Below, piece by piece: positions 8,615 through 19,917 of a DNA stretch of 64,000 nt; position 1 is the first letter of the stretch; every line of letters starts with the position of its first letter. The stretch covers positions 1 to 64,000 of the forward strand of contig JACKOV010000006.1 of the NCBI GenBank assembly GCA_024234075.1, read 5' to 3'. Origin of the DNA: Nevskiaceae bacterium. GTDB taxonomy: Bacteria; Pseudomonadota; Gammaproteobacteria; Steroidobacterales; Steroidobacteraceae. The notes below the pieces were generated by a model. That model saw only the letters and a list, made by a program, of their open reading frames with translations. It ran no database searches and was not told where the DNA came from. The translations under genes and the position numbers were made by a program.

Positions 8615-9331
8615 TCAGTTCAGCAGCCGCGGATGGGCCGCGGCCGGCGGCGTGCCCGGAAACATCGCCTGATCGAGCGCCTGGACATAGGTGTCGACAT
8701 CGGCCGGGCCCGGCACCAGCACACGGCCGTTGAGCAGCAGGTTCGGCACGTTGTCGACACCGAGCGCCCGCAAGCGCTGCTCCTCGGCGGTCACCGCATC
8801 GCTCTCCTGGGTCGCGTCGTCGAAAGCCGCCAGCGCCTCGGCCGACAGCCCCACCTCGCGCCCGATCTGCAACAGCTCCTCGCGGGCGCCGATGTCGCGC
8901 CCTTGCTCGAAATACGCGCGGAAGATCGCATCGGCCAGCGTCGCCTGCCGGCCCTCGCGCGCCGCCAGCACCATCAGCCGATGCGATTCGGCGGTATCGG
9001 GGACACCGGCGATGCGGGCAAAATCGAACTGGATGCCCAGTTCGCGGCCCGCCTCCTCGAGACTCTGCTCGGCCAACTGCGGCGTCATGCCGGGCGGCAA
9101 GCGGGTCGCGAGCTGGCCGCGCCAGGCCGCTTGCGCCTCGCTGGCGGCGCCGCGCGGCAGGCGGAAGCCATGCCATCGCAGCAGCGGCGGCTGCGCCAGA
9201 CCCTGGACGTTACCGAGTGCGCGCGCGATGCGGCGCAACCCGAGGAACGACCACGGGCAGGTGAAATCCGCGACCACGTCGAGCGTCAGCCGCGGAGCGT
9301 ACGGTACGAGAGGCTGCAAGGATGCGTTCAT
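8615..9331 (-). CDS. DsbA-family (FrnE-like) thioredoxin-fold oxidoreductase
   Basis: The 238-residue protein starts with a thioredoxin-fold strand and the motif DFTCPWS (Cys25-Pro-Trp-Ser). It has a long helical insertion and ends with NVPNLLLNGRVLVPG, the cis-proline region of DsbA/FrnE proteins. The active site has one cysteine (CPWS), not CXXC, which resembles FrnE/2-hydroxychromene-2-carboxylate isomerase relatives. There is no signal peptide, so it is probably cytoplasmic. The reading frame continues upstream, but that stretch overlaps the next gene and lacks the family pattern, so I start at the ATG at 9331. The substrate is unknown. Confidence 0.75.
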   Translation of the reverse strand: MNASLQPLVPYAPRLTLDVVADFTCPWSFLGLRRIARALGNVQGLAQPPLLRWHGFRLPRGAASEAQAAWRGQLATRLPPGMTPQLAEQSLEEAGRELGIQFDFARIAGVPDTAESHRLMVLAAREGRQATLADAIFRAYFEQGRDIGAREELLQIGREVGLSAEALAAFDDATQESDAVTAEEQRLRALGVDNVPNLLLNGRVLVPGPADVDTYVQALDQAMFPGTPPAAAHPRLLN

Positions 9332-9395
9332 GCACCCAGCCATGGAGGCGGGGCGACGGCATTTCAAGCCCGGAGGCCAGTCGCCCTCGCCGCGC

Positions 9396-10331
9396 TCAGC
9401 CCAGCTGCTGGGTGATCCGGATCGCCGTCTCGAGCGCGCGCAGGCCATCCTCACCGTCGACCACCGGACGGCGTCCGCTGCGGATGCAATCGAGGAATGA
9501 AACGATTTCCGCCTGCAGAGCATCGCCCTGCTCGAAGTTCTGTTCTTCGATGGTCGTCGGCAACTCGTCCGCACCGGCGGCGGCCGGACGTTTGCGGATC
9601 ACCGTCAGGATCTTCTGCTGCAGATCGATCGACACATAGGTATCGTCGCGAAACACCCGCAGCTTGCGTTCGGTCTTGAGGCTGACACGGCTGGCCGTGA
9701 CGTTGGCCACGCAACCGTTAGTGAACCGCAACCGCGCATTGGCGATGTCCACCGCGCCCGAGAACACCGGCGTACCGACCGCGTCGATGGTTTCGATCGG
9801 CGCACCGACGATGCTCTGCACGATGTCGATGTCGTGGATCATGAGATCGAGCACGACGTTGACATCCGTGCCGCGTTCCTTGAAGGGCGCCAGTCGCTGG
9901 CATTCGATGAAGCGAGGCTCGGCAAGATACGTCTCCGCTGCCAGCACGGCCGCATTGAAACGCTCCAGATGGCCGACCTGCAGCAGACGTCCGTGCTGCC
10001 GTGCCACCTCGATCAGCTCGCGCGCCTGTTCGACAGTCTCCGTCACTGGCTTCTCGACCAGCACGTGAGCACCCGCCTCGAGGAACTCGCGGGCAATCGA
10101 GAAATGCGCCGGCGTCGGCGTGACGATGCTGACCGCATCCACCTCGCCCAGCAGCTCGCGATGATCGGCGAGCGCGCGGGTATCGAGTTCGGCCGCCACC
10201 GCCTGGCGGATCGGCTCGCGGCTGTCGACCACCCCCACCAGGCGACTGCCGGGGATCCGGGCGTATTTCTGGGCATGGAATCGGCCGAGATAGCCGACGC
10301 CGATCACGGCGGTCCGGATGTCTGCACTCAT
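9396..10331 (-). CDS. Gfo/Idh/MocA family NAD(P)-dependent oxidoreductase
   Basis: The 311-residue protein has an N-terminal Rossmann fold (AVIGVGYLGRFHAQ) and the family-defining EKP motif at 93-95. A C-terminal alpha/beta substrate domain carries LDLMIHDIDIV with the His-Asp pair usual for sugar dehydrogenases. The sugar or cyclitol substrate is not identifiable. It resembles enzymes that oxidise nucleotide sugars such as UDP-GlcNAc, but no lipid A or aminotransferase partner gene is adjacent. It heads the leftward run leading to the F420 genes and starts 16 bases from a divergent small membrane gene. Confidence 0.8.
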   Translation of the reverse strand: MSADIRTAVIGVGYLGRFHAQKYARIPGSRLVGVVDSREPIRQAVAAELDTRALADHRELLGEVDAVSIVTPTPAHFSIAREFLEAGAHVLVEKPVTETVEQARELIEVARQHGRLLQVGHLERFNAAVLAAETYLAEPRFIECQRLAPFKERGTDVNVVLDLMIHDIDIVQSIVGAPIETIDAVGTPVFSGAVDIANARLRFTNGCVANVTASRVSLKTERKLRVFRDDTYVSIDLQQKILTVIRKRPAAAGADELPTTIEEQNFEQGDALQAEIVSFLDCIRSGRRPVVDGEDGLRALETAIRITQQLG

Positions 10332-10347
10332 GGCTTATTATGCCGCC

Positions 10348-10656
10348 ATGACCCTGATTCCTGAAAAATGGCGGGCGGCCATCCGCAGCCTCGGCCGCCC
10401 TAGCCGCGAACTGGCGTTCCTGTTGCTCGGGCTGGTACTGGGGGCGGTGTTGATGCCGGCGCTGATCTGGCTCGCTGGCAGCGTGGTGCTCGGGCCCTAT
10501 GCCAATGGCGGATTCGGCGCCTTTTGCAGCGACTTGCTCGGCGGGCTGCGCGAGGGCTCGCTGGCGGTCTGGCTGGTACTCGCCGGACCGTATGTCGTGA
10601 TTACTGTGCTGCGCTTGCTGCATCGCACGCTGGCGGGCATCGCTGCCCGCAGCTAG
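10348..10656 (+). CDS. Small two-helix membrane protein of unknown function
   Basis: I do not recognise this 102-residue protein. It has a short basic N-terminus (MTLIPEKWRAAIRSLGR), a hydrophobic helix at about 22-46 and a second at about 70-92, so it is probably an inner-membrane protein. The frame is also open from ATGs at 10318 and 10330, but those would overlap the start of the divergent oxidoreductase gene. I therefore prefer the ATG at 10348. No clear ribosome binding site separates the options. Confidence 0.5.
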   Translation: MTLIPEKWRAAIRSLGRPSRELAFLLLGLVLGAVLMPALIWLAGSVVLGPYANGGFGAFCSDLLGGLREGSLAVWLVLAGPYVVITVLRLLHRTLAGIAARS

Positions 10657-10693
10657 CTAGCCTGCCCGGCCGGGCTGACGGCGGCCTGGCGCT

Positions 10694-12346
10694 TCAGCGC
10701 CTCGCCCGATCGGCTTCCAGGCTGCGCTCGCGAATGGCGCGGAACTCGCTGTCGGGCCGCCAGGCCGGAACTTCGCGCCCATAGGCCAGCCGCGAACCCA
10801 CGGCATACATGAGCTGCAGATCCTCGAGCCCGCCCCGCAGGTCCTGACCTGGCTGATATTCGTCGGCGACCGTGTGGTAGCGCGTCAACTCGTACTCGCG
10901 GCGCTGCGCGATGCCGCCCTCGGTGCCGCGCTCGCGATCGTCGATACCGAGCTTGAAATACAGCGCCGGCACACCCGCCTTGGCGAAGTTGAAATGATCG
11001 GAACGGTAGTAGTAGCCGTTCTCCGGAGTCGGCTCGGGCATCAGGATGCGCTCTTGCCGCCGCGCCGCGGCCGCCAGCAGATCCTGCAGATCGCTCATTC
11101 CCCAGCCGACCACGGAAACGTCGCGGGTCGGGCCACCGAAACTGATCGCATCCATGTTCAGCACGGCCAGCGTCCGCGCCAACGGATACAAAGGCTGATC
11201 CACGTAGTAGGCCGAGCCGAGCAAACCCGACTCCTCGGCTGTGGGCGCGAAGAACACCACCGTGCGCTCCGGCCGGCGCGGCTCGCGCATGAACGCGGCG
11301 GCCAGCGACAGCAGCCCGGAGACACCGGTCGCGTTGTCGACCGCGCCGTTGAACACCGTGTCGCCGCTACGCGCCAGCGAGCGACCGAGATGATCCCAAT
11401 GGGCCATGTAGAGCACGTACTCATCGGCCCGACGACTGCCCGGAATCCGCGCGACCACGTTCGCGGACGACGACCGCCGGATGACATTGCGGACCGCCGC
11501 CGTGGCCTGCATCGGCAAGAGGCGCGCCTGGAAACCAGGCTGCGAAGCCGCCTGCAAGGCCTCGGCATAGGTCGTGCCGGCAGCGCGGAACAGCGCGTCG
11601 GCCGCTTCGGTGGTGATCCAGCCCTCGATCTGCACCCGCCCGGCATTGTCGTCGGCGGACGCCAGATCGACCTGCGGGCCGACCCGGCCATTGCGCACCG
11701 TGTGCCAGGGGTAACCTGCCGGTTCGGTCTGGTGGACGATCAGCGCGCCGGCAGCGCCCTGCCGGGCCGCTTCCTCGAATTTGTAGGTCCAGCGGCCGTA
11801 GTAGGTCAGCGCACGGCCGCGAAACAGACTCGCATCGCCGGTCGCGAAACCAGGCTCGTTGACCAGGATCACGGCCGTCTTGCCGCGCATGTCGAGGCCG
11901 GCATAGTCGTTCCAGCCGTATTCCGGCGCGACGATACCGTGGCCGACGAACACCAGCGGACTCGACTCCAGCCGCATTTCCGGCACCACCCGCCGCGTCC
12001 AGACCACCATGTCGTCGAGATAGCGCAGCGTCTGCTCGCCGAGCGAGAGGCTGGCATCGCTGCCGGTGGTCATTTCGACGATCGGCACCTGCTGCAGCCA
12101 GGAGTCACCATTGCCGGGCTCCAGCCCGAGCTTGCCGAACTCCGCGATCAGGTACTCGACGGTCCGGCGTTCGCCTTCCGTGCCCGGCTTGCGTCCCTCG
12201 AATTCGTCCGACGCGAGCCGCTGCAGGTGCCGCTGGTAGTCGGCCGCCGCGACCGGCGCCGGCAGTGGCGTGACCGGCCCCGACGAAACGCAGGCGCACA
12301 GCAGCAAGGGAACCGAGACGACGGCGAAGCGCTCCAATGACTTCAT
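10694..12346 (-). CDS. M28-family zinc aminopeptidase, lipoprotein with PA domain
   Basis: This 550-residue protein has a lipoprotein signal ending in LLLCAC (lipid-modified Cys19). Residues about 125-280 form a protease-associated insertion. The catalytic M28 domain from about 290 carries the two-zinc ligands His316-Trp-Asp-His, Asp337 in GAVDNATG, Glu371-Glu372 in TAEESG, Asp399 in LNMDAI and His451 in RSDHFNF. Such enzymes remove N-terminal residues from peptides in the periplasm or at the outer membrane. All expected ligands are intact. It sits alone, preceded on the same strand by a small membrane gene 34 bases upstream. Confidence 0.88.
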   Translation of the reverse strand: MKSLERFAVVSVPLLLCACVSSGPVTPLPAPVAAADYQRHLQRLASDEFEGRKPGTEGERRTVEYLIAEFGKLGLEPGNGDSWLQQVPIVEMTTGSDASLSLGEQTLRYLDDMVVWTRRVVPEMRLESSPLVFVGHGIVAPEYGWNDYAGLDMRGKTAVILVNEPGFATGDASLFRGRALTYYGRWTYKFEEAARQGAAGALIVHQTEPAGYPWHTVRNGRVGPQVDLASADDNAGRVQIEGWITTEAADALFRAAGTTYAEALQAASQPGFQARLLPMQATAAVRNVIRRSSSANVVARIPGSRRADEYVLYMAHWDHLGRSLARSGDTVFNGAVDNATGVSGLLSLAAAFMREPRRPERTVVFFAPTAEESGLLGSAYYVDQPLYPLARTLAVLNMDAISFGGPTRDVSVVGWGMSDLQDLLAAAARRQERILMPEPTPENGYYYRSDHFNFAKAGVPALYFKLGIDDRERGTEGGIAQRREYELTRYHTVADEYQPGQDLRGGLEDLQLMYAVGSRLAYGREVPAWRPDSEFRAIRERSLEADRARR

Positions 12347-12380
12347 GACGACGATCCTCTCGTGGCGCCGGGCCGTGGGG

Positions 12381-12677
12381 TCAGGCCTTGGGCCCCGGCC
12401 AGGCGATCAGCCCTATCAGCACCAGCAGCACCGCCAGAACGACCTGTGCGATCCGGCGCCAGCGCAGTCCGCGCAGTTCTCCGTAAAAACTGGCTGCCGC
12501 CGTGGCCGCCAGCACCAGCGTGGCACCGAGCGCCCGCAGCAAGGGCATGAACTCACCGTCGACCCGCGCCGAGTACTCAGGCAGGAACAGGAAGACCGTC
12601 AGTGTCATGAGCAGACCGATGGCCACCGAAACCGCCGAACCCGTCACGATTCCCAGCAACACTGCAAACGGACGCAT
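12381..12677 (-). CDS. Small membrane protein, unknown function
   Basis: The 98-residue product has three predicted hydrophobic segments at about 5-32, 46-63 and 74-94, with short polar loops between them. The last loop is basic (RGLRWRR). I do not recognise a family. It lies upstream of and co-directional with the M28 peptidase and is divergent from prc. Confidence 0.55.
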   Translation of the reverse strand: MRPFAVLLGIVTGSAVSVAIGLLMTLTVFLFLPEYSARVDGEFMPLLRALGATLVLAATAAASFYGELRGLRWRRIAQVVLAVLLVLIGLIAWPGPKA

Positions 12678-12792
12678 ACTCTTTCCTGCATGACCGGCCG
12701 GCGGGCTTGAAGGGCCGCCGTCCGCGAACTAGCCTTGGATCGACAGTCTACTGGAATGTCCTGCCCCTCGAACTGAGGTCGCCACGCCCCCG

Positions 12793-14919
12793 ATGCACAA
12801 AGCTTCCCGTCCCTCCGCCACCTGGCTGGCCGTCTCGGCGCTCTGCGTCGCCCTGCTGGCCCTCGGCAGCTCTTCCAGCGCGACCTCCGGTCCGGCCATG
12901 CTGCCTCCCGGCGCCCTGGCGCCCACCGACCGGCAGCGCATGATCGCCCGGCAAGTGGGCTCGATCCTCGAGGAGGCACATTTCCGTCGCGCCACCATCG
13001 ACGACCGTTTCTCGGCCGAGGTGTTCACCAAGTTCCTCGACTTCATGGACGGCCAGCGCAGCTATTTCCTCGCCTCGGACATCGCCGAGTTCGAACCGCT
13101 GCGGCTGCGCTTCGACGACATGATCCGCAGCGGCGACATCGATCCCGCCTACGGCATCTTCGCCCGCTTCCAGCAGCGCAACCGCGAGCGCATCCGCTAC
13201 GCACTCGCGCAGCTCGAGAAGGAGCCGGACTGGACCGTCGATGAAAGCTTCGAATTCGACCGCAGCAAGGCGCCGTGGCCGCAGACTTCGGCAGAGCTGG
13301 ACGAATTGTGGCGCAAGCGGATCAAGAACGACGCCGTGTCGCTGCTGCTGACCGGCAAGGACTGGGCCGAGGCCACGGACGTGCTGCGCAAGCGCTACGA
13401 GCGGGTGCTCAAGCGCGGCGAGCAGGTCAGCCCGGACGACGTGTTCGAGAACCTGATGAACGCTTATGCGCGCACCTTCGACCCACATTCGAGCTATTTC
13501 TCACCGCGCAATTCCGAGGAATACCGGATCCAGATGAGCCTCAACTACGAAGGCATCGGTGCGTCGCTGCAGCTCATCGACGATTACGTCACGGTGATGA
13601 ACGTGATCGAAGGCGGCCCGGCGGCGGCAGCCGGCACACTGACCGCCAAGGATCGCATCACCGCCGTCGGCCAGGGCAAGGAAGGCCCGCTGACCGACGT
13701 GATCGGCTGGCGCATCGACGACGTCGTGCAGCTGATCCGCGGCAAGGGCGGCACCACCGTACGCCTGCAGATCCTGCCGGCGGGCGCGGCGCCGGGCACG
13801 ACCGAGAAGGTGCTCGACTACGTACGCGGCAAAGTCACGCTCGAGGCCCAGGCGGCGCGCAAGGAAATCAAGACCATCAAGCGCGGCGACCAGGAACTCA
13901 AGGTCGGCGTGATCAATGTCCCGGGCTTCTACTCGGACTACGAAGCGCAGCGTGCCGGCAATGCCAACTACCGCAGCACGACCCGCGATGTGCGCCGCCT
14001 GATCGACGAGCTGCGCAAGGAGACCATCGACGGCCTGGTGCTCGATCTGCGCGGCAACGGTGGCGGCTTCCTGCCGGAAGCGCAATCGCTGACCGGTCTG
14101 TTCATCGACCGCGGCCCCGTCGTGCAGGTGAAGTTCTCGACCGGCGAGAAGGAAGTGCTCGACGACCCGGACGCCGGGCTCGCCTATGCGGGTCCGCTGG
14201 CGGTGCTGGTGGATCGCTTCAGCGCCAGCGCCTCCGAAATCTTCGCGGGCGCGATCCAGGATTACCGTCGCGGCGTGGTGCTCGGTCAGCGCACTTTCGG
14301 CAAAGGTACGGTCCAGAACCTCGTGCCCCTGTCGCGCTACACCTCACGGCCGGTCAACGGCCAGCTGACCGTGACCATCGGCAAGTTCTACCGCGTGACC
14401 GGCGAGAGCACGCAGCACCGCGGCGTGGAACCGGACGTCGCCCTCGCCTCGCCGATCAGCCTCGAGGACGTCGGTGAAAGTGCGCTCGACGATGCACTGC
14501 CCTGGGACCGGATCGCCGGGGTGCCGTTCCGCACCGACGATTCCAGCGCACCCGCCTCGATCACCTCGCTCGCACTCGAGGAAAGCAACCGCGCCAAGAA
14601 CGACCCCGACTATCGCTGGCTGGTCTCCGACATCGCCGCGCTGGAATCCATGCGCCAGCAAAAGAGCGTGTCGCTGAACCTGCAGACACGCCGCGAGGAA
14701 CGCGCCCGGCTCGAGGCACAGCGGCTCGAACGCGAGAATACCCGTCGCGTCTCGCAGCAGCAGACGCCGCTGAAATCCGTCGAGGAAATCGACGCCGCGG
14801 CGACCCCGGACGTGGTGCTCGACCAGGCCGCCGAAGTCATGGCGGACATGGTGCTGAGCGCCGGTACGGCCGACCGGGCCCTGCCCGCAATCAGCGCCGG
14901 CGCGCCGCGCAGCAACTGA
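12793..14919 (+). CDS. prc: Carboxy-terminal (tail-specific) protease Prc
   Basis: Periplasmic S41 serine protease of 708 residues that degrades proteins with nonpolar C-termini and trims cell-wall enzymes. A signal peptide (about 1-30) is followed by the Prc N-terminal helical domain and a PDZ domain at about 250-350. The catalytic Ser-Lys pair is Ser479 in RFSASASE and Lys504 in FGKGTVQ. The C-terminal DUF3340-type region is rich in Arg, Glu and Gln. Length matches E. coli Prc. The neighbouring genes are not those found beside prc in enteric bacteria. Confidence 0.92.
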   Translation: MHKASRPSATWLAVSALCVALLALGSSSSATSGPAMLPPGALAPTDRQRMIARQVGSILEEAHFRRATIDDRFSAEVFTKFLDFMDGQRSYFLASDIAEFEPLRLRFDDMIRSGDIDPAYGIFARFQQRNRERIRYALAQLEKEPDWTVDESFEFDRSKAPWPQTSAELDELWRKRIKNDAVSLLLTGKDWAEATDVLRKRYERVLKRGEQVSPDDVFENLMNAYARTFDPHSSYFSPRNSEEYRIQMSLNYEGIGASLQLIDDYVTVMNVIEGGPAAAAGTLTAKDRITAVGQGKEGPLTDVIGWRIDDVVQLIRGKGGTTVRLQILPAGAAPGTTEKVLDYVRGKVTLEAQAARKEIKTIKRGDQELKVGVINVPGFYSDYEAQRAGNANYRSTTRDVRRLIDELRKETIDGLVLDLRGNGGGFLPEAQSLTGLFIDRGPVVQVKFSTGEKEVLDDPDAGLAYAGPLAVLVDRFSASASEIFAGAIQDYRRGVVLGQRTFGKGTVQNLVPLSRYTSRPVNGQLTVTIGKFYRVTGESTQHRGVEPDVALASPISLEDVGESALDDALPWDRIAGVPFRTDDSSAPASITSLALEESNRAKNDPDYRWLVSDIAALESMRQQKSVSLNLQTRREERARLEAQRLERENTRRVSQQQTPLKSVEEIDAAATPDVVLDQAAEVMADMVLSAGTADRALPAISAGAPRSN

Positions 14920-14934
14920 ACCCGCAATCGGGGC

Positions 14935-15999
14935 TCAACGCAGCAGGACCCGATACACGTCCCAGAGGTCTTCGGCCAGTACGTTCGGCAGTGGCGGTGT
15001 ACGCGCGCCCTGCGCCGGTCGTGCCAGCACGTCGCCCGCCGATTGTGTGGTCGACTCCGGCACCGGAACCGCATCGTCGGCGGCCCGATAGCGTACGTTG
15101 CGCTCCAGCCGCTCGGCCCGCTGCCGCAGCTCGGCGCCGACGTCCACGCGCTGGCCGAGCAACGCCAGGCCGCGCGCGATCTCGGCCATCATGGCCTCGC
15201 AATCCGCCCGCCCACCATACTCGTCGGCTGCGTCGCGACGCAGCACCGTCGCCCGCGCCAGCGCCAGCAACGGCGTGCCGGCCAGGCGCTGGCAGAGGAT
15301 CTCGGCATAGGCGACGATCGCGACGTTCACGCGCCGCCGCGCCGCCAGGCTGAGCCCCGGGAACGGCAGATCACCGTCAGCCTGCGCCGCCCCGTACTGC
15401 TCGCGCACCGCAGCCAGCCGCGAGTCGGTGAGCAGCCGCAGCGTCGCCGCCGCGGCCATCTGCTCCTCGAGCGCACGGCGCTTGAAATGATGCCAGGGGC
15501 GGTTCAACTCGCGACGCTCGCGCTCCAGGCGCGCCGCCTGCTGCGCCGCTTCGGCGACTTCGCGCTCCGCCTCGCGCAAGGCCGCCTCGATCTGCTGCCG
15601 CTGCTCGAACTGTAGCCGGTTGGCTTCGGCCAGGAACAGACGACGCTCGCGCTCGGTATGCTGGCGCTCCAGATCCGCCGCAAACGTACGCAGCATCTCG
15701 GTTCCGGTATTCCACAAGCGGCGCAGCTGGTAGAAGACCAGCACCGGATAAGCGGTCTCGGGCAGCCCCAGCCGGGACTCGAGATCGCCCAGCAGTTCCT
15801 GCACGCGCGCCGTCGCACCTTCCTGCTGCTTCAGCCGGTCCTTGAGACGATGGATCTCGTCCTGAAGCTCGGTGTACGCCTTCTTCAGCTCGGCACGATT
15901 ACGGAACAGCTGCAATACCCGCTGCTCCTCCTCGCGCTCGGCCGCAGAAGAAGAGCTCAGCGCCTGACGCGCCAGCGAGATGGGATTGATGACTTTCAT
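14935..15999 (-). CDS. Coiled-coil protein of unknown function
   Basis: I do not recognise a named family for this 354-residue protein. After a short N-terminus (MKVINPISLARQAL), residues about 20-85 and 115-190 are strongly charged and heptad-like, as in a long coiled coil. A more globular C-terminal half contains AIVAYAEILCQRLAG. There is no signal peptide or membrane segment, so it should be cytoplasmic. The ATG at 15999 is preferred because the longer frame upstream (from 16044) is basic and unpatterned. It is convergent with prc (15 bases apart) and 63 bases downstream of the DUF1249 gene. Confidence 0.6.
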   Translation of the reverse strand: MKVINPISLARQALSSSSAAEREEEQRVLQLFRNRAELKKAYTELQDEIHRLKDRLKQQEGATARVQELLGDLESRLGLPETAYPVLVFYQLRRLWNTGTEMLRTFAADLERQHTERERRLFLAEANRLQFEQRQQIEAALREAEREVAEAAQQAARLERERRELNRPWHHFKRRALEEQMAAAATLRLLTDSRLAAVREQYGAAQADGDLPFPGLSLAARRRVNVAIVAYAEILCQRLAGTPLLALARATVLRRDAADEYGGRADCEAMMAEIARGLALLGQRVDVGAELRQRAERLERNVRYRAADDAVPVPESTTQSAGDVLARPAQGARTPPLPNVLAEDLWDVYRVLLR

Positions 16000-16062
16000 G
16001 GGCTGACCGCGACCCCGGTGGCCTGCCCGATACGCGCCACCCAACGGGCCGCACGGTCGCGA

Positions 16063-16557
16063 TCAGGGCTGCGCCTGGGGTTGCGGGAAACGGTGCCCCC
16101 GCTCCACACAATACTCCAGCCACTTGTTTAGCATCGTGTTGCGAGCCCAGCACTGATCCAGTTCACGCTCCGCCATACGACGCATCCGGCGCAGCATCTG
16201 GTGCTCGTGGGCGGGCGCCCAATCGAGCGCCTCGGCCAGCCGCGCATCGTGATAGACGCGGACCGACAGGTCCGGCGACGATGTGGGCACGGCACCCGGC
16301 GCCTCGCGCTCGGGCAGCAGGTAGGTCAGCGTGAAGGTCGCGGTATAGGGGCCGCGCTCAGTCATCTTGAGAACCAGTTCACAGTCTCCGTCGACGACCG
16401 ACATGGACAGGTCGCCGAGCTTGCGGACATCCTCGACCAGCCAGCCGAGACGGGTGTAATTGCTTTCGTACAGAACCATCAGCCCCACGAAACTGCGCGG
16501 ACGCGCGCGCCAGCTGGTGAGCGCAGAGGAATCGGCGATGACGGGAGCGTGAGCCAT
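16063..16557 (-). CDS. DUF1249 family protein (YqiB-like)
   Basis: The 164-residue protein matches the DUF1249 group found through Gammaproteobacteria. Typical segments are LYESNYTRLGWLVED, ELVLKMTERGPYTATFTLTY and VRVYHDARLAEAL. The function is not known. It has no signal peptide or membrane helix. It precedes the coiled-coil gene on the same strand and follows the PEP synthase regulator gene. Confidence 0.72.
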   Translation of the reverse strand: MAHAPVIADSSALTSWRARPRSFVGLMVLYESNYTRLGWLVEDVRKLGDLSMSVVDGDCELVLKMTERGPYTATFTLTYLLPEREAPGAVPTSSPDLSVRVYHDARLAEALDWAPAHEHQMLRRMRRMAERELDQCWARNTMLNKWLEYCVERGHRFPQPQAQP

Positions 16558-16622
16558 TGAGGATCACTATAACCTGCAGGCGTGCCGCGGCAATACCGCA
16601 TTTCGGCACAACGCGAGCGCAA

Positions 16623-17444
16623 TCACGGACGCACGCGTCGTTCGATGCCCGTAGCTTCCAGGATGCGACTGGAGATCTCTTCGATCGAGCATTCCGTGGT
16701 GTCGATGTACGGAATGCCGTGGCGGGCGAAGATCGCCTCCGCGGCCCGCAGTTCGAACTGCACCTGCTGGCGCGACGCGTAGCGGCTGTCGGGGCGCCGT
16801 TCGTGGCGGATCTGCTGCAGGCGTTCGGGACTGATGGTGAGCCCGTAGAGCTTGGCCCGATACGGCGCCAGCACCGGCGGTATTTTCGAGCTCTCGAGAT
16901 CGTCTTCGGTCAAGGGATAATTGGCCGCATACACGCCGTATTGCATCGCCATGTAGAGACAGGTCGGTGTCTTGCCCGAGCGCGACACACCGACCAGGAT
17001 CACGTCGGAGTGGGAGTAGTCGCGGCTGGTACCGTCGTCGTGGGCCAGTGCGAAGTTGGTCGCATTGATGCGTGCCGTGTAGGCCGTCGTATCGGCGATA
17101 CCATGCGCACGACCGGCACGATGGGTCGAACGCGTATCGAGTTCGCGCTCGATCGGCCCGACGAACGCCTCGAAGAAATCCAGAAACAGCGCATCGGCCT
17201 GTTTGACTATCTCGCGCACGTCGTCCTGGACCAGTGTGCCAAATATGATGGGCCTCACACCTCCTTCGGCTGCCGCGAGATTGATCTTGCGGACCGCCTC
17301 TCGTGCCTTGTCAAGGCTGGACACAAATGGCAGAGTCACTGGCCGGAATTCGAGACCGTCGAACTGGGTCAGGAGACTGTGCCCCATGGTCTCGGCGGTG
17401 ACTCCGGTCTGGTCCGACACGAAGAATACGGTCCTTCTTGCCAC
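16623..17444 (-). CDS. ppsR: PEP synthase regulatory protein (bifunctional kinase/phosphorylase)
   Basis: This DUF299 protein inactivates PEP synthase by ADP-dependent phosphorylation and reactivates it by phosphate-dependent removal. The N-terminus (TVFFVSDQTGVTAETMGHSLL) and the P-loop-like GVSRSGKTPTCLYMA are diagnostic. It is divergent from ppsA, its expected target. I chose the GTG at 17444 because GGAA lies six bases upstream and the family begins just before VFFVSD. ATGs at 17450 and 17489 and a GTG at 17456 are alternatives. The roughly 100-base gap to ppsA must hold both promoters. Confidence 0.88.
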   Translation of the reverse strand: MARRTVFFVSDQTGVTAETMGHSLLTQFDGLEFRPVTLPFVSSLDKAREAVRKINLAAAEGGVRPIIFGTLVQDDVREIVKQADALFLDFFEAFVGPIERELDTRSTHRAGRAHGIADTTAYTARINATNFALAHDDGTSRDYSHSDVILVGVSRSGKTPTCLYMAMQYGVYAANYPLTEDDLESSKIPPVLAPYRAKLYGLTISPERLQQIRHERRPDSRYASRQQVQFELRAAEAIFARHGIPYIDTTECSIEEISSRILEATGIERRVRP

Positions 17445-17547
17445 AAGCATTTCCACGCTGGCCGGTCTGCGACGGCCCCAGTGTTTCACCGCGGGGCGCG
17501 GCCAGCAAGGCCCGCATTCCCTTGAGCATCACGACTGAGGATCTCCC

Positions 17548-19895
<2,348 letters not shown>

Positions 19896-19917
<22 letters not shown>

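Noticed and set aside
9396..10331. UDP-GlcNAc 3-dehydrogenase GnnA
   Set aside because: The Gfo/Idh fold fits, but the partner aminotransferase and lipid A genes are absent, so the specific name is not supported.
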